Assembly: GCA_017255395.1 (NCBI GenBank)
Contig: JAFKDC010000019.1
Location: forward strand, 57,098-121,097
Direction of reading: 5' to 3'
From: Enemella evansiae
GTDB taxonomy: Bacteria > Pseudomonadota > Alphaproteobacteria > Rhodobacterales > Rhodobacteraceae
Length of the DNA: 64,000 nucleotides
A program made the position numbers and the translations under genes. Position 1 is the stretch's first letter; each line of letters begins with the position of its first letter. The notes below the pieces were generated by a model that had not been told where the DNA came from, searched no databases, and worked only from the letters and a program-made list of their open reading frames with translations. Below, piece after piece: positions 63,595 to 64,000 of the stretch.

Positions 63595-64000
63595 GGCACG
63601 CCTAGATAGGGTCTCGCGGCCTTCCTGTCCACGGGGTGCGATGCAAATCCTGTCCGAGGGCGCGCCCGCACAGCATCAGACGGCCTCCCGGCCACTCTGA
63701 CAGGCCAGCCCCCCGGGACACAGGGCCGCGCACCACGGCCCTTCCCGGGCAGGCCCGCACACCCGCCCCCCAAGGAACCAGCCGCAGGCCCCAAAACGCC
63801 ACGGGCTGCGCCCCCTCATCCCCCAAATCAGCCGTGCCTGTCCCCAAAGGCCCCGCCCCCTCTTCTTGGTCTTCAAATACCTTGGAGGGGTCTGGGGAGG
63901 CAAAGCCTCCCCAGCCGGGCGCCTGCCCAACGCAGGCGCAACACCCCCCCCGCCGGCCCCCCCCCACGCCCCCGCACCGAAAACCCCCGCCGTCGGGTCC
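63595..64000. other. Terminal 406-base intergenic stretch
   Basis: Very C-rich DNA upstream of smpB. It holds one CTTCTT-type element (63860-63917) and no supported gene. The final ~60 bases are almost all C with short A/G breaks. Confidence 0.55.
63860..63917 (+). repeat. CTTCTT/AATACC intergenic element, copy j
   Basis: CTCTTCTTGGTCTTCAAATA then CCTTGGAGGGG and the inverted repeat CTGGGGAGGC-AAA-GCCTCCCCAG. Position is consistent with the 3' end of a gene beyond the window. Confidence 0.75.

Overview
The window is 64 kb of chromosomal, very GC-rich DNA. Gene content and style point to an alphaproteobacterium of the Rhodobacteraceae (Roseobacter group): many GTG starts and 4-base start/stop overlaps, glnK-amtB, a type I secretion pair, a saccharopine pair, an mlaA-mlaC pair, and short dispersed intergenic elements. 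This assignment is inferred from gene content, not from a database match. No rRNA, tRNA, CRISPR array, prophage or insertion sequence was seen.

Layout. Bases 1-7.7 kb hold a 5'-truncated GntR regulator, a repeat-rich spacer, glnK-amtB (ammonium sensing and uptake), a class A penicillin-binding protein, a second repeat copy, and mlaA-mlaC (outer-membrane lipid asymmetry). 7.9-16.5 kb hold a type I secretion ABC/HlyD pair, RidA, a glycerophosphodiesterase, a FemAB/GNAT-like protein, phhB, a peroxiredoxin, a ferredoxin-reductase-like flavoprotein and rsmD. 16.6-28.7 kb hold an exported MBL hydrolase, map, an MscS channel, a histidine phosphatase, the two saccharopine dehydrogenases, a CaiB-type CoA-transferase, a DsbA-like protein, a DUF721/DciA protein, mutY, an AlkB-type hydroxylase and ppaC. 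28.8-37.7 kb hold sfsA, a CinA N-domain protein, GNAT, AhpD-like and OmpA-like proteins, a degenerate J-domain protein, a LysR regulator, a DUF4399 protein, a PfpI protein and a FadH-type dienoyl-CoA reductase.

37.8-39.9 kb is the most accessory-looking part. By eye it is less GC-rich than its flanks. It carries a RelA/SpoT-type nucleotidyltransferase with a long helical C-terminal half, followed by a 122-residue ParB/Srx-like protein. It looks like a small inserted module between fadH and msrBA, possibly a toxin-antitoxin or defence pair of the toxic-alarmone-synthetase kind.

39.9-64 kb returns to housekeeping genes: msrB-msrA, queG, a LysR gene divergent from ilvD, dedA, a GST, mtgA, and a glutamate synthase cluster in which gltD and gltB are separated by an exported protein and two GFA enzymes. 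Then come uppP, rsfS-rlmH, a glycosyltransferase, a monooxygenase-fold protein, an aromatic aminotransferase with a sulfurtransferase, and smpB.

Across the whole window there are layered intergenic repeats. (1) A dispersed unit of about 210 bp is present in three copies. (2) An 88-bp tandem array lies near 1.2-1.5 kb. (3) A family of at least eleven short elements, with core CTTCTTnnGTCC followed by AAATAYC and usually a GC-rich hairpin, sits almost always at gene 3' ends. (4) Paired palindromes centred on TTCGAA lie just after stop codons at three loci. Families 3 and 4 are placed as 3'-end or termination signals would be.
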